The translations under genes were made by a program, and so were the position numbers. Source: Pomacea canaliculata (Eukaryota; Mollusca; Gastropoda; Architaenioglossa; Ampullariidae). From it: 64,000 nt of DNA. Shown here piece after piece: positions 40,001 to 50,207 of the stretch (positions are counted from its first letter, which is position 1; each line of letters begins with the position of its first letter). Below the pieces are notes generated by a model, which worked only from the letters and a program-made list of their open reading frames with translations, did not search any database and was not told the DNA's origin. The DNA lies in NCBI RefSeq assembly GCF_003073045.1, contig NC_037594.1, positions 23,318,927-23,382,926 on the forward strand, written 5' to 3'.

Positions 40001-41687
40001 TAAAATATGAATAGTAAGTAAAGCAACAAAATTTAAATTCACCCAGAGCCGGCGCTAGGGGGAAGGTGGGGAGAGCAGGGGTGACCGCCCAAGGTCCCAT
40101 GCCTGATGGAGGCCCCGCACTCACAAGTGCGTATGTTGTACTGCTTCCAAAGGCCAATTCTATTTGCCCAAGGCCCCGCATAACCCTATAGCGCCGTCTC
40201 TGCTATACGATAACGCTCGGTATCACACGAAGTGTAACCTATAGTGTGTTGGTAGCAGAGTGAGACTCAGCCGGTGGAGTGGTGCTCAGTACAGTTGCAT
40301 GCCATCAGTATATGATAAAATTTTAAAAAAAACCTTGAGAGACTGGATGCAAGATGAAAGTGGTTTTATATACAAAATGAACATAACTGGGCCGAGTATT
40401 AGCCTTGGGGGACACCGCAAGAAAGTGGAGCAGCTGGGTGAGATGTTTGACCATCAACAAATGTACTTTTAGTCTGTGTCCTATCAGTAAGATATGAGTT
40501 GAACCACACTAGTGCAAGTCCAAAAATCCCGTAGAGAGTGTACGTGTTGTCTATGAAGGAGCGGAGAATGGTTGGTGGTGTCGAATGCAGCAGATAGGTC
40601 CAGTAGAGTTAAGGTAGAAACATTACCTCTGTCAAGGGCAGATAATATGTCGTTATTCACTTTAATTAAAGTAGTTTCAGGACTGTGAAAAGGTCTATAT
40701 GCTGACTTTAGGGGATGAGCTGGTGCTCTTGAAAGTAGGCCCAGACCTGTGTCAAACTTACTTTCTCTATGATATTTGAGAGAATGACAAATTGGAAACT
40801 GGGCGGTTATTGAATTCAAGAAACTTCACTTTATACAATAAATTCATTAGTGAAACCCATTATATACTCATTTGCTGTCCATTCCATTATCACTAGGTCT
40901 TGATGTGTATAGTCACCTGCCGTGTGTTTTTAGCGGACCGCCGCATAGCTGAGAATTTTGAGACCGGCCCGCAAAAAGAAAACTTTGCCCACCCCTGCAT
41001 TCTCTACTGTCATGTCAGCAATGCAGTCTCGAGAAACTGAACTCCCATGACTAGTGTTCGCTTCAACTTCCACGCTTTCCATCCTGTCCATATAAACTCA
41101 CGTGGGGATCTAAACCGCATTCCTGACACTCAGTTAATTGTTTTGTTATGCTATGTCCTACCATTAATTATTGGAAGAGACTTAAATGAAGTAGTAGATT
41201 GAAAGTTGACCGCAAAATCACAACCATAAGAAGAGAAATTGACTCTTGTAATGTCAAGTACCTGTGCTAGTGTGTGTGTGTGTAAATACAGTTGACTGAC
41301 ATGAGGAATGAATGTTTCAAGAAGTGTTTAATGTATGCAGTGCTCTCTGACAACTTTGACATCATGATTGCCTCAAATGATGTGGATGTGAACACTGCTC
41401 ATGGCTCAGCTGCTACCACTGCTTTGAACTCAGATGTAAGTTCAGTTAGTAATTTTTTGAGAGTATTTGCTGCTAAGTTTGTATTTTTTTTAAGCTGTCG
41501 GAAAGGCTACAGAAAAATCTACATCTTCGTAAACATTTTCTGTCTTAGGACACTATTTTTATTAAGATGGTTCATTTTTTAAATTATTGTGCAGAGACCT
41601 GTTGTGACAGAGGAGTATTTGTACGAGTGCATAATACAGAAGAAGCAGTTGGACCCTGATTACTTCTTGCACAGTATTCATGGCTGA
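31050..41687 (+). CDS. PBZ-PBZ-coiled coil-PARP-BRCT protein, 11 exons, frame break in exon 2
   Basis: Coding exons: 31050-31391, 35875-36074, 36308-36483, 36751-36807, 36900-37021, 37200-37336, 38876-39037, 39389-39489, 39630-39727, 41341-41435 and 41595-41687. All are GT-AG, and phase agrees at each junction except inside exon 2. That exon is 200 nt and needs 201: an A6 run at 36024-36029 seems one base short, giving a stop at 36055. Residue numbers below assume that base. PBZ fingers: C20, C26, H33, H39 and C66, C72, H79, H85 (C-x5-C-x6-H-x5-H). Acidic linker, then a charged coiled coil (about 115-181). PARP fold about 182-399: FHGT histidine about 281, YPSYSMSY tyrosine about 329, KELIIF glutamate about 372, so H-Y-E is retained. 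A basic linker follows, then BRCT (about 434-527; FKGTTFKIIGK to RPVVTEEYLYECI). It probably binds and makes ADP-ribose polymers in DNA-damage signalling (inference). No WGR or helical regulatory domain was seen. Confidence 0.85.
31515..32190 (+). mobile_element. Non-LTR retrotransposon fragment (reverse transcriptase C-terminal part)
   Basis: Within intron 1 of the PBZ-PARP-BRCT gene, 31518-31775 encodes a reverse-transcriptase palm segment. It includes LMAGTNIQLHDLTNMLTKS and NAYGMEISTDKCEVKVN, both characteristic of LINE polymerases. The catalytic YADD-like box is degraded to YFANII. Downstream text to about 32190 resembles the C-terminal region of the same ORF but is frameshifted. It is a dead fragment. 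A related piece on the minus strand lies near 52890-53400. Confidence 0.75.
32467..35666 (+). mobile_element. hAT transposon, 3.2 kb, with 8-bp target duplication
   Basis: The left end starts CAGGCCCGGTTCTACC and the right end, on the minus strand, starts CAGGGCCGGCGCTAGG. Both continue into a GCGCCCTAGGCGA-type stretch, so the inverted repeats extend roughly 50 bp with mismatches. The direct repeat TACCTATA occurs immediately outside both ends (32459-32466 and 35667-35674), the 8-bp duplication expected of hAT. Coding remains are limited to about 35030-35530. There the + strand reads the C-terminal dimerisation region (PISVASVERSFPKLKLIKNY, MRSTMLQERL, GLATISIEHDLA) with an in-frame stop upstream near 35203. 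The element is therefore inactive. It sits in intron 1 of the PBZ-PARP-BRCT gene. Confidence 0.9.
32618..32950. repeat. Subterminal tandem duplication inside the hAT element
   Basis: Two similar units of about 160 bp follow each other at about 32618-32780 and 32795-32950. Shared blocks in order are CCTCTGCTTGTAG, TTTCTCAGT, ACAGGAAAACCC, CAGGGCGCACCTG and GAGGGCGG. Several indels separate them. Subterminal repeats in hAT elements can serve as transposase-binding regions. That role is not shown here. Confidence 0.65.
37533..37906 (+). pseudogene. Short STRAD-like pseudokinase fragment with retroposon tail
   Basis: The stretch 37545-37790 aligns with 55975-56216 over about 240 bp at high identity, including TGTACTGCATGCTCTG, CAGGTGTGTCTCACTG and CCAACATGCTGATGGTTGCC. 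The longer copy encodes recognisable STE20-related adaptor (STRAD) pseudokinase sequence, so this is a shorter relic of the same unit. Both end in a TTAGGGTAGGGATAAAGCGC-like string and ATT repeats (here to about 37906). It lies in intron 6 of the PBZ-PARP-BRCT gene and has no open frame. Confidence 0.65.
40044..40202. mobile_element. hAT-type MITE, about 159 bp
   Basis: The ends are CAGAGCCGGCGCTAGGG and, on the opposite strand, CAGAGACGGCGCTATAGGG. These are inverted repeats similar to those of the 3.2 kb hAT element. There is no coding capacity. The flanking octamers (AATTCACC and CTATACGA) do not match, so the target duplication has decayed or the ends are slightly misplaced. Confidence 0.6.
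40484..40835 (-). mobile_element. Non-LTR retrotransposon reverse-transcriptase fragment
   Basis: On the minus strand an open stretch reads SAYRPFHSPETTLIKVNNDI and LLDLSAAFDTTNHSPLL, a classic signature of LINE reverse transcriptases (fingers and palm A motif, DLSAAFDT). It is truncated at both sides. Similar antisense sequence occurs at about 63060-63220 in a gamma-tubulin intron. It lies in the intron that splits the BRCT domain. Confidence 0.75.
40900..40997. mobile_element. Orphan hAT terminus of the CAGGGGTGGG type
   Basis: Read on the minus strand from 40997, the sequence starts CAGGGGTGGGCAAAGTTTTC and continues through a GCGGGCCGGTCTC-like stretch. This is a familiar terminal sequence of hAT (Charlie-like) elements. 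No partner end was found, so it is a relic. The left boundary is approximate. Confidence 0.5.
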
Positions 41688-41760
41688 TCACTGATCATAA
41701 GCTAATTGTTTTTTCAAGTTTTGAGAAAATTGGTCTCGGAGAACTTTTTAATCTATTGGT

Positions 41761-41766
41761 AATAAA
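41761..41766 (+). terminator. Polyadenylation signal of the PBZ-PARP-BRCT gene
   Basis: An AATAAA hexamer lies 74 nt after the stop codon, a typical position for a short 3'UTR. It also marks where the convergent gene's possible 3'UTR would begin to face it. Confidence 0.55.
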
Positions 41767-44700
41767 GTCATTGTATCTGATAGTTGGGTTAAAAGAATTT
41801 TACTGTATCATGAAACTGTGCAGAATATTTAGACTTAAGTATGATCAAGTATGATCAATGGTAAACACTATTACTAGACAAAGTGAGGAGTGCGTTTGTT
41901 TTCCTTGCACAAGAACTTGAGCAAGTTTCTATGTGTAGTTGGCACAAACTAATGTTATGTGTTAGATGGTACTATTGTTTATTGCATGTCCATAAAATTT
42001 GGAATTTATATCTTGATTAAAATACTTTTTTCATGTTGGTCACATTTAATGTCAATGGAATTTATATTTCTCCTTTACATCTATATATTAAATATCCGCT
42101 TTTCTTTTGGAAAGAGGATGCCATTTGTGTTTAACAGGTAAATGTCAAACTAGCTTAGAAACTGTTGTGCCATCCTTTTGCATTTTAGCCCTCACTAATC
42201 TTAATGATGCAGGAAAATGAAGTGTTACAAAAGCTACAATTTGACATAATCTACAAGGTAATCCTCTAGAGTTTAGCAGACCACTATATCACTTTTACTT
42301 GCTCGAACAAGAGACAGCCAAACTGCTCTATGTAAATTGCCAGAAATAATTTCACCATGAAAAAAACCATCTTGTTCACTTTAGATTTTATTTCCAGTGA
42401 GATAACTGTACATTTTGTTGCTTCTAACAATCCACACAGAGACCACTTTTTAAAGAAATTATCAGAACACTGCATTCTAATGTCTGGGTCTACTGACGAC
42501 TCATTAGCCCATGTGGTTATTATTGTACCAAAGCAAATGTGCCACAAACCACCTGCATTAAATTGGAAGAGCATCTTTCCATGCATAAAAGGACTTGATT
42601 TCAGAGGACAGATGGGCCCTCTGGAGAGTGTTATTATTAATGGAAAGGTGTTACAAAAGACCCCACAACAGACTAGATTCTAAACTCCCCGTTGATAATC
42701 TTAGAGTTTAAATAAGTTGAAGAAAAGTTGAATAAGCAAATATAAGAGAACTGAGATTTCACACAATTAAACATTCCTTAAAAGAGCTATTCTCAAACTT
42801 AAAAACTATTTTAAATTTAAAGTAAAGGTGTTATTTCTTGCAAAGATCAACTACAAGGGCTGTAGCTAAAACAAAAAGTTGTGTGACAAACTCTATACTC
42901 TGACAACACATGTAAGTCTCAAAAAAGACTTATTTTGAAACCAAGCATCATTGTAACTACATGGAATCGCATATGACTTCATCACAATTAAAAGTTTAAC
43001 TGAAGACATCTAAAAGTAATGGTATGTTATAAAATTCAGGGCAGGTCTGGCCAAAATTACTATATCAAATTTATAAAATATTTATTCATCAAACAAACAT
43101 TTGAAAATAGTGCATAAGATCCTATCAAATGATGAAGGCATTTCTTAAAGTGGCTAAATGTTTTGGCTCGTTGTCTTAATAAGACATTTAAGAAACTAGA
43201 AGTCTGAAAAAAATAATCTATTCAGTACTATAAACTGTAGCTACAGTACTATTATAAACAGAAAAATGTGAAGAAACCATTTAAATACAGTTAAAGGGAT
43301 GAGGTAAATCTAATTTGCAATATATTTTGAGGTAAAGTAATTTTAATTGGAAGAAGTGTCATCACAGGTACCTATGACTTCAGTAAAAATTTACCAAGAA
43401 ACGTTGATGTGTAGACCTGACAACATGAAAGTATTTTTTTCAATTAAATATTTTTCAATTTCTACATCTACACAATATTTGATACACAACATTGACAGCA
43501 GACAGAAGACAATTCCTGTGATACAGAATAACACTGCCCACTTTTTCAGACCACACTTCTAATATGTGACACTGAAAACTAATTACTAGTGAGACTAAAC
43601 AAGTATGAATAAAGTTTTACAGTAATATTGACAACAGTTTTCTTTGACGATCTTGTTGAGTTTTTCACACTATAGTACAACGAAGATTTTCTTCAACATT
43701 TTCATTTTCTGCTATATGCAAGCACTGGCCACACACACCTGAAGGAATATCTAAGTAAGCAGAATCTGTGTCATAAAACAAGTATCACACACCCCTACCC
43801 ACACAAAAAGAGACCTCAGAAGAAGCATGGGCCTCATTAACAGCAGCAATGTCATTAGGTCTGACAAAAACAGAAAGAACAAAGAAAACAAGTAGGATAA
43901 GTAACCATAGCTGATGTCGGGTTATCACACAGTTTCTTGTCTGGCTAATTTAAAATACCTCAGCAAGAGTTTTAGAGAGTACTACACAGACCCAGTGAAT
44001 GATCAGGCAATTGCAACTAAACCTTTTGATAGAACATGATTTAGCTTATCTTAAATAATTGAGACATAGTCAAAAATAATAATCACAGCTGTAGTTAAAT
44101 CATTCACCTTTCACATAACCCTTTTTCAAACAATACTACCAACAAAAAAAATCAGGCACTTTGAATTGTTTCACCATTTCCAACTCTCTGTACATTCAGT
44201 TATTTCAAGTATTCAGAGTTCAGTCTCACTTGAACATGCATGGTTCACAAGTGATATATTACATTGTGACAAAAGTTTGCTTCTGGCACACAGTTGGACT
44301 TAATTTATTTTTGCTTTGTTGAACTGAAACTAAATGGATGAATAAAGGTTTCAGTAGATACATATGAAAATACTAGCGTTTTGTGAGGTGGTTGGTTTTA
44401 TTTGCATGTTTCGTCTGTTTGAATGCTTGAATTGGGTCATCACCCATGAAAACAAAATAGCCAGTCGAGGGTTCATCATGTTTGACGTAAATTCAATTCA
44501 CACTATGCAGTTTAAAACATTTGGGGTCCGCTGAAGCTTTCCATCTAACAAAAATCTAAAATTTCCACATGCGAAGTATTTGTCAACATATTTGCAAAAA
44601 ATTAATACGATCCGAATTCATACTTACGATCATAATGGTACTTTGTCTCGAAATTGTGGAAACTTTGATCACCGAGATAATTACTTTTATTGTCTAGTAG

Positions 44701-47700
44701 ACAACAGAACTTGTGGGTTAAAAATTGCTGTCCGAATGCTTATTTTATGAAATATCTGTTAATAATCTCACAAACACGAACAGATTTACAGTAATATATA
44801 AATTTTGCTTGAAACTGAAAGACTTTGTCCAATGGTAACACTGAAAAAAAAAATAACAAGAGTATAAAAATTAATTTTACAACACGACCCATTTTAGGGG
44901 TCAAACTTTTGTCACAGTCTCATATCCAATGCAAAGCATAAACTGTGGTGCATGCATTTTATATTAAATAGGACTGTGACTTTTTCAAAACCAATTATCT
45001 TTTATGGCATATAGAGCCAAGTAAGCTTTTCTAACACCATTTTAAAAGATGAATTCAAGTATAAAGATCACATAACAAACTATTGTTGCAGGTATTTGCA
45101 ATTGTCCACCCACACTTTATGCCTAAAAAATATCAAAACATCGAAACTTAAGAAAATGGGGGTTAACAGCTTGTGGCATAGCATGTAAAATCATTCTTTT
45201 CCTGAAAATGAATATTGTCAGACTCTGACAGAAGGGGACAGAATTTAGGGAAAAAAGGAGGGTTCTGCAGTCATATATAAGGGTACCCCAATTGTAAGAT
45301 AGTTTAGGGACAACGCCAGAAATGACAAACACTGTCCTTCTCTAAAATGGTTCCAGCAGTCAAGCAATGTATGTCATCCAAATCCCATGATTAACTATAT
45401 GCTCATAGATCTTAAGCCTGTGTGGACAAATCTGGCTCCTACATGAATTAATAAGGGAGAAATTAAATTGCAACAAAAGATTAGGAAAAAAGAATGGTGA
45501 ACACATTTTAAACCACTAAAGATCAAAATGAAGTGACATGGAATGTGACTATAAAGTCAGATGGAAATCAAAATGTCAAACCCAACTACATTATGACAAC
45601 TAAATTCCAAAACTAAAACTACACCACCACAACCTAAGACATAGAACCAAATATCAAAGTGACCAAATGGTCTGTATTCTACACATTCCTGACCATAAAA
45701 AAATCAGTTCAACTGCTACCATTTATAATACAAATTAACAAGTAGTTTTAAGAAGAATGCAGCATACTTCTACTGTAAAATATATTGATATTAAAAACAA
45801 TTCAAATTGCTGTTAGGGTGTTGGGGTCAACCAGATTAATCTTGCAAAAAAAGTCTGAAAGGTGGCCAAAAACTCCATGTCTTCACTTGGACTGATTACT
45901 GCCTCTACTAAGAATCTTCCCTCTGAAAGACTTGTGACTTTTGCAACTTCACAGTGCTAAAAGCTTCTGTTTTCACCACCACACCTAATGTGTCTACTCA
46001 GTAAATGGACTGAAAGTTATTGTTTTCTGCCAAGTATGGGTCAAGATAGTTCCCTAGCCTTTTAATTAGTGAGGAATGGAGTTAAAAAGTATACTTTTTC
46101 CCCAAAGTGAGCTTTTTCATGATGGTAGTATCCATCTCTTCTCGAACCCTTTGTTTGTTAGGGTAACCAACAGCTGAGTCAACACACTGCCACGTGGGTA
46201 TTAACTGACTAATATGCACATCTCCTTTACCTGAGGCTCTAACCATGGCTAGCTGCTTACTCACCAAGTAATATCCCCATCGAGTAAAAAGGAAAAAAAA
46301 AATGTTTATTTTAATGTAAATATGCTGTTCTTAATGTATAGAGAAGGGTAGGGGACAATTTACAACTCTTCAGAAAGAACAATGTACTCACAAAACTTTA
46401 GAAATCTTAAAAAAGTCTAATTTATAGCCTACTGCAATAAATTAAAAACCATTCATCTCTGAAACTGAAACAGGAACACACAAAAACATAGCATGGATCT
46501 GAGGTTGAAAATATATAATTTTAGGACACAGAAAACAAACTTCCCTACAAAAATGATTACCTATTTCTAGTTTCAAGACAGAAGTTTCAAGTTTGTGCTT
46601 CTACTTCTTATAAATTTGGAAAGAATACAGCCATCACCCCATACAATAAAAAAATGCTACCATAAATATTTAGTAACACAGGCATCTCACAATCCTCATG
46701 AAGAGTATTGTTTCTAGGGTTTTTGTTTTCGTGAGACCTAGCGGGAATACATAAAACCTTTACCACCTCAATTTTACAACAAAGAGAATATGTACACATT
46801 TCAGAAGGATTCAATACTAGGGCCAATCACAGGAAAGTATGCACACAACAATTTGAATACCACAAATATTTGTTACCAATTTTCAAAAACACATTAACCA
46901 TACTGTCATGAATGAAAGAACAAACAAAATAATTAAAATGTTGGGTACAGCTAATATAAACAGATAGGCTGATATGTTTGTTAAACAGCTGCACTTGCAC
47001 GTGCACACATCCACACACACGTCTGCACAAACATCTGTCAGCTTAAAGATGCAAAGAATAACTATCTACTATTTGATTGTCCAAAAAGAAATTTCTCACT
47101 GAAAAAGGGAAACGCCCATGATAAAGCTCTTCCTGAGAAAGTCTGTTGTAGGTCTTTGCACTTTGATTCCAAAGACATTTTAACCGTGGTCAAACCCTGC
47201 TAAATGCATGTTTCATTAGGAAATGCATAAAAGGCATGGCTGAACAATGGAAGAAGCAGCTATATTTGTCACAAACTGTTAAACTTGCTTGGAATATATT
47301 GATCTAAACAGCCTGAAAGGCACATCACCACTACCATCACTGTAATGATCATTGTTTTCTGAGTTTTATCACAGTTTACAATCATGCATATAGACAAGTA
47401 TTTCTGAAAAGAAAGCAAGGCATGTAAGTGCTATGGCTTCTTCAAATGACAATCATTTAGTTACCTACTTTTTTAACTCTTACAATTTACTGTAGCATGT
47501 GTATACGAAAAACCACTTGTACTCGGTGAATAAGCAAGAAACTCTGTAAGAGTTTAAAAAAGTAGACTACGACTTTGTCATGGAACATTCAGCCATTATA
47601 ACTTGCTATAGAATAATTGGTATGTTTAGGAAATTTCTGCCATGAAAACTCAATACCATGCCTTGAAACAAAATCACAATTCCTGCTGCTCTTACGAAAG

Positions 47701-50207
47701 ACCACCACCAGAGACTGCGGTGGCAAATTTGCTTATAAAAAAAAGAAAGAAGACCGGGAAAAAAAACCCAAACTAACAGAAAGGCCAACCAACGTATAGA
47801 CTCTGCCTTTCGCAGGCCTTTGAGAATCCGCTGCTAGCTGACATGTGAAATGTCAAACTACATATAAGAGGCTGTATTCATACAAAGGCCCTCTGAAATA
47901 TTCTTAATTTTTCAAAAATAATTCTTCTGCCTTTATACTGACAACAGAAACAAAAGTAGACCCATGAAGCAATCTATTTATCAAACTAGTTATGAACAAA
48001 ATCATGATTTAGCTTGTGGTACATAAAGCTGTTGTTCTGAGAAACTTTTTGTGAGACTAAGAACTTCAGAATCAATAATAAAATATGAAATAAATGAATT
48101 CATGCACCCCTCTCATGGGACCAAAAAAAACCTTTTAGCAGCACCTTGCATTTGTTCTTCATAACTAATCACATAGCACACCAAAATATTTACACCCATT
48201 AAGTGCTTTACAGGGGGAGAGGGGACTGGTGTTTTATGCTGAACCAGCAACTAAGGCTATATCACGGCAAGGCAGCCAGCCTGTAAACAGATGACACATG
48301 CAGAGAAAGAAGATGGTGCCCGACACGGCTTTACAGAGGGGACAAGGGGGGCAAAATATTTGTGTCTTAAAGTCACTTAGGTTATCACGTCATTGCCAAA
48401 TATGATGAAAAAAGGATTCACAAATAAACACTGCCCATTTTAAACCATAAAAACATAAATGTGAACCTGCACAAGTGCCCCAAACCCACAAAGCTCCTCC
48501 CACTTACCTGCAAACACTGTGGACACATGCACACAAGTCCACACACACCCACTCACACCAAAACTTGTTCCTACTATCATCAACATGGTGTGCTGCATGA
48601 TAGAGACACATTAGTTAAAAAAAAAATTCTTCAAACATAGGAAATAAAACATTTAAGATAAAAAATGTCACAAGTCTGAAAACACGTCCTACGTGTAAGT
48701 TCCAGAACACCACAACTGTAATGGGAGCTATTGTCTAGTAGTCTACACTATATATAGCTATTGTCTAATAGTCTACACTATTATATATTATATATATTTT
48801 TAAATCAAAAGATCAGTTCTTCTCATTTAATAGACGAAGCATCAACATAAAAAGGCATGGAAAAACCCCTCTCACAATGAAAATTGTCCCGTTTCAATAG
48901 CAGATAAAATATTTAACAGCAGCCAAAATAAGCCATGCAGAAATGATCAACACTTTCCTAGAAAAATCACATTAAGAACTGGGTAAACAGACAAAGGATA
49001 TATTGTACTCAATTTTTTTGCCAACCAACTACAGAGTGGTATGTTTCTTGCAAACATGTTCCCAAAGAAAATACACTTGAAACACCACACTTCCAGAGAG
49101 AAGAAAGTACAGTTTCAAAATTCCAAACCAAAATGACCTCTGGTTACACAAAAATGCATGATCCATATACTGGGGAAAATATCAACATGAATTTCAAGGT
49201 AATTTTACTAGCTTTTCATCTTTATATTTGAGTCATGATGCTACTAAAAAAAAATCCAAATAACCTGTAAAACAAGTTTACAAGCTTTACAAATGCCAAT
49301 TACATGCAGAATAAAATAGCATAAAACCCGAAAAAAGGAAATTATTATATACAATGCATATAAAGGATCTGAATGATATAACAAGTTAGGATCTTGCAAT
49401 GTATCTTAGATCTGTATAAATATAAGCAGCATAGAAATAAGTCGCTCCAACGAAAGCATGACAGTCAGGGTCTAATGGTCACAAACATTAGACTGGTTCA
49501 GTAGCTCTCTCTTCATAGACTACTGTGAAAATAATCAGGGACTCTTTACAAGCTTCTTCAGCTGTTGTGGAGAGCCAGTAATTCAAAATAACCATACACA
49601 CAGCACACTTTCACCTTAACTCTTAGTTAAGAACAGACGTTAAGTGATATGTAACCAAAAATCACTTTCCTCATTACAGATAAAACAGTACAAATGCTCT
49701 TTAAGCAGCCTGGCTTAATTAAGCAGATGATGCTTTTCTCCAAAATCTGAATGAATAACCCATCTTCATTTCTGTTGAAAGCTATCAGGCATGTACATTA
49801 AATGATGAGACTATTTCAACCTTTATATGTGCCTTTGTAGGTAAGAATGTTGATGTGTGATAGCTTGTTCCTTAAACGCATTTATTAAAATCTGTTTTGA
49901 CCTTGTAAACATGCAACTCCTACTACTAAGTACTTTATGCAATGAGGAGGTCTGTATTCTTCCCGTAAAGGTATGCTGCATGATGCAAGAAATATACCCT
50001 GGAATTATTGCAATGACAAGACCATACTTCTTTTCTAAAATATCTTCATCAAGTACATGTGCATCCTAACCCTAACAAAGCTTAAAGTGGTACACAAAAT
50101 TCTGAATGCACAATTGTTTTTATTTTTAACTGACTTTTACTGGAGTCATTTGCTCTTCAGTCATCCCCAAAAACAATAAACAGATACCAGCACTTAAAAC
50201 AAGAGAT
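41767..50207 (-). other. Gene-free stretch; candidate long 3'UTR of the RETREG gene
   Basis: No conserved exon was recognised in 8.4 kb. From about 42.7 kb the plus strand is visibly richer in A than T and in C than G. That is the mirror image of the TMEM198 3'UTR and is expected if the stretch is transcribed from the minus strand. Minus-strand AATAAA signals exist, for instance near 43079-43084. Short tandem duplications occur, such as two 30-bp units at 48726-48785. Transcription of this stretch is inference. Confidence 0.35.

Noticed and set aside
41292..41582. 96-codon open frame starting with MRNECFKKC as an independent small gene.
   Set aside because: Its core is the second half of the BRCT domain. 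Phase matching shows the exon should start at 41341, joined to 39727, so the upstream part is intronic.
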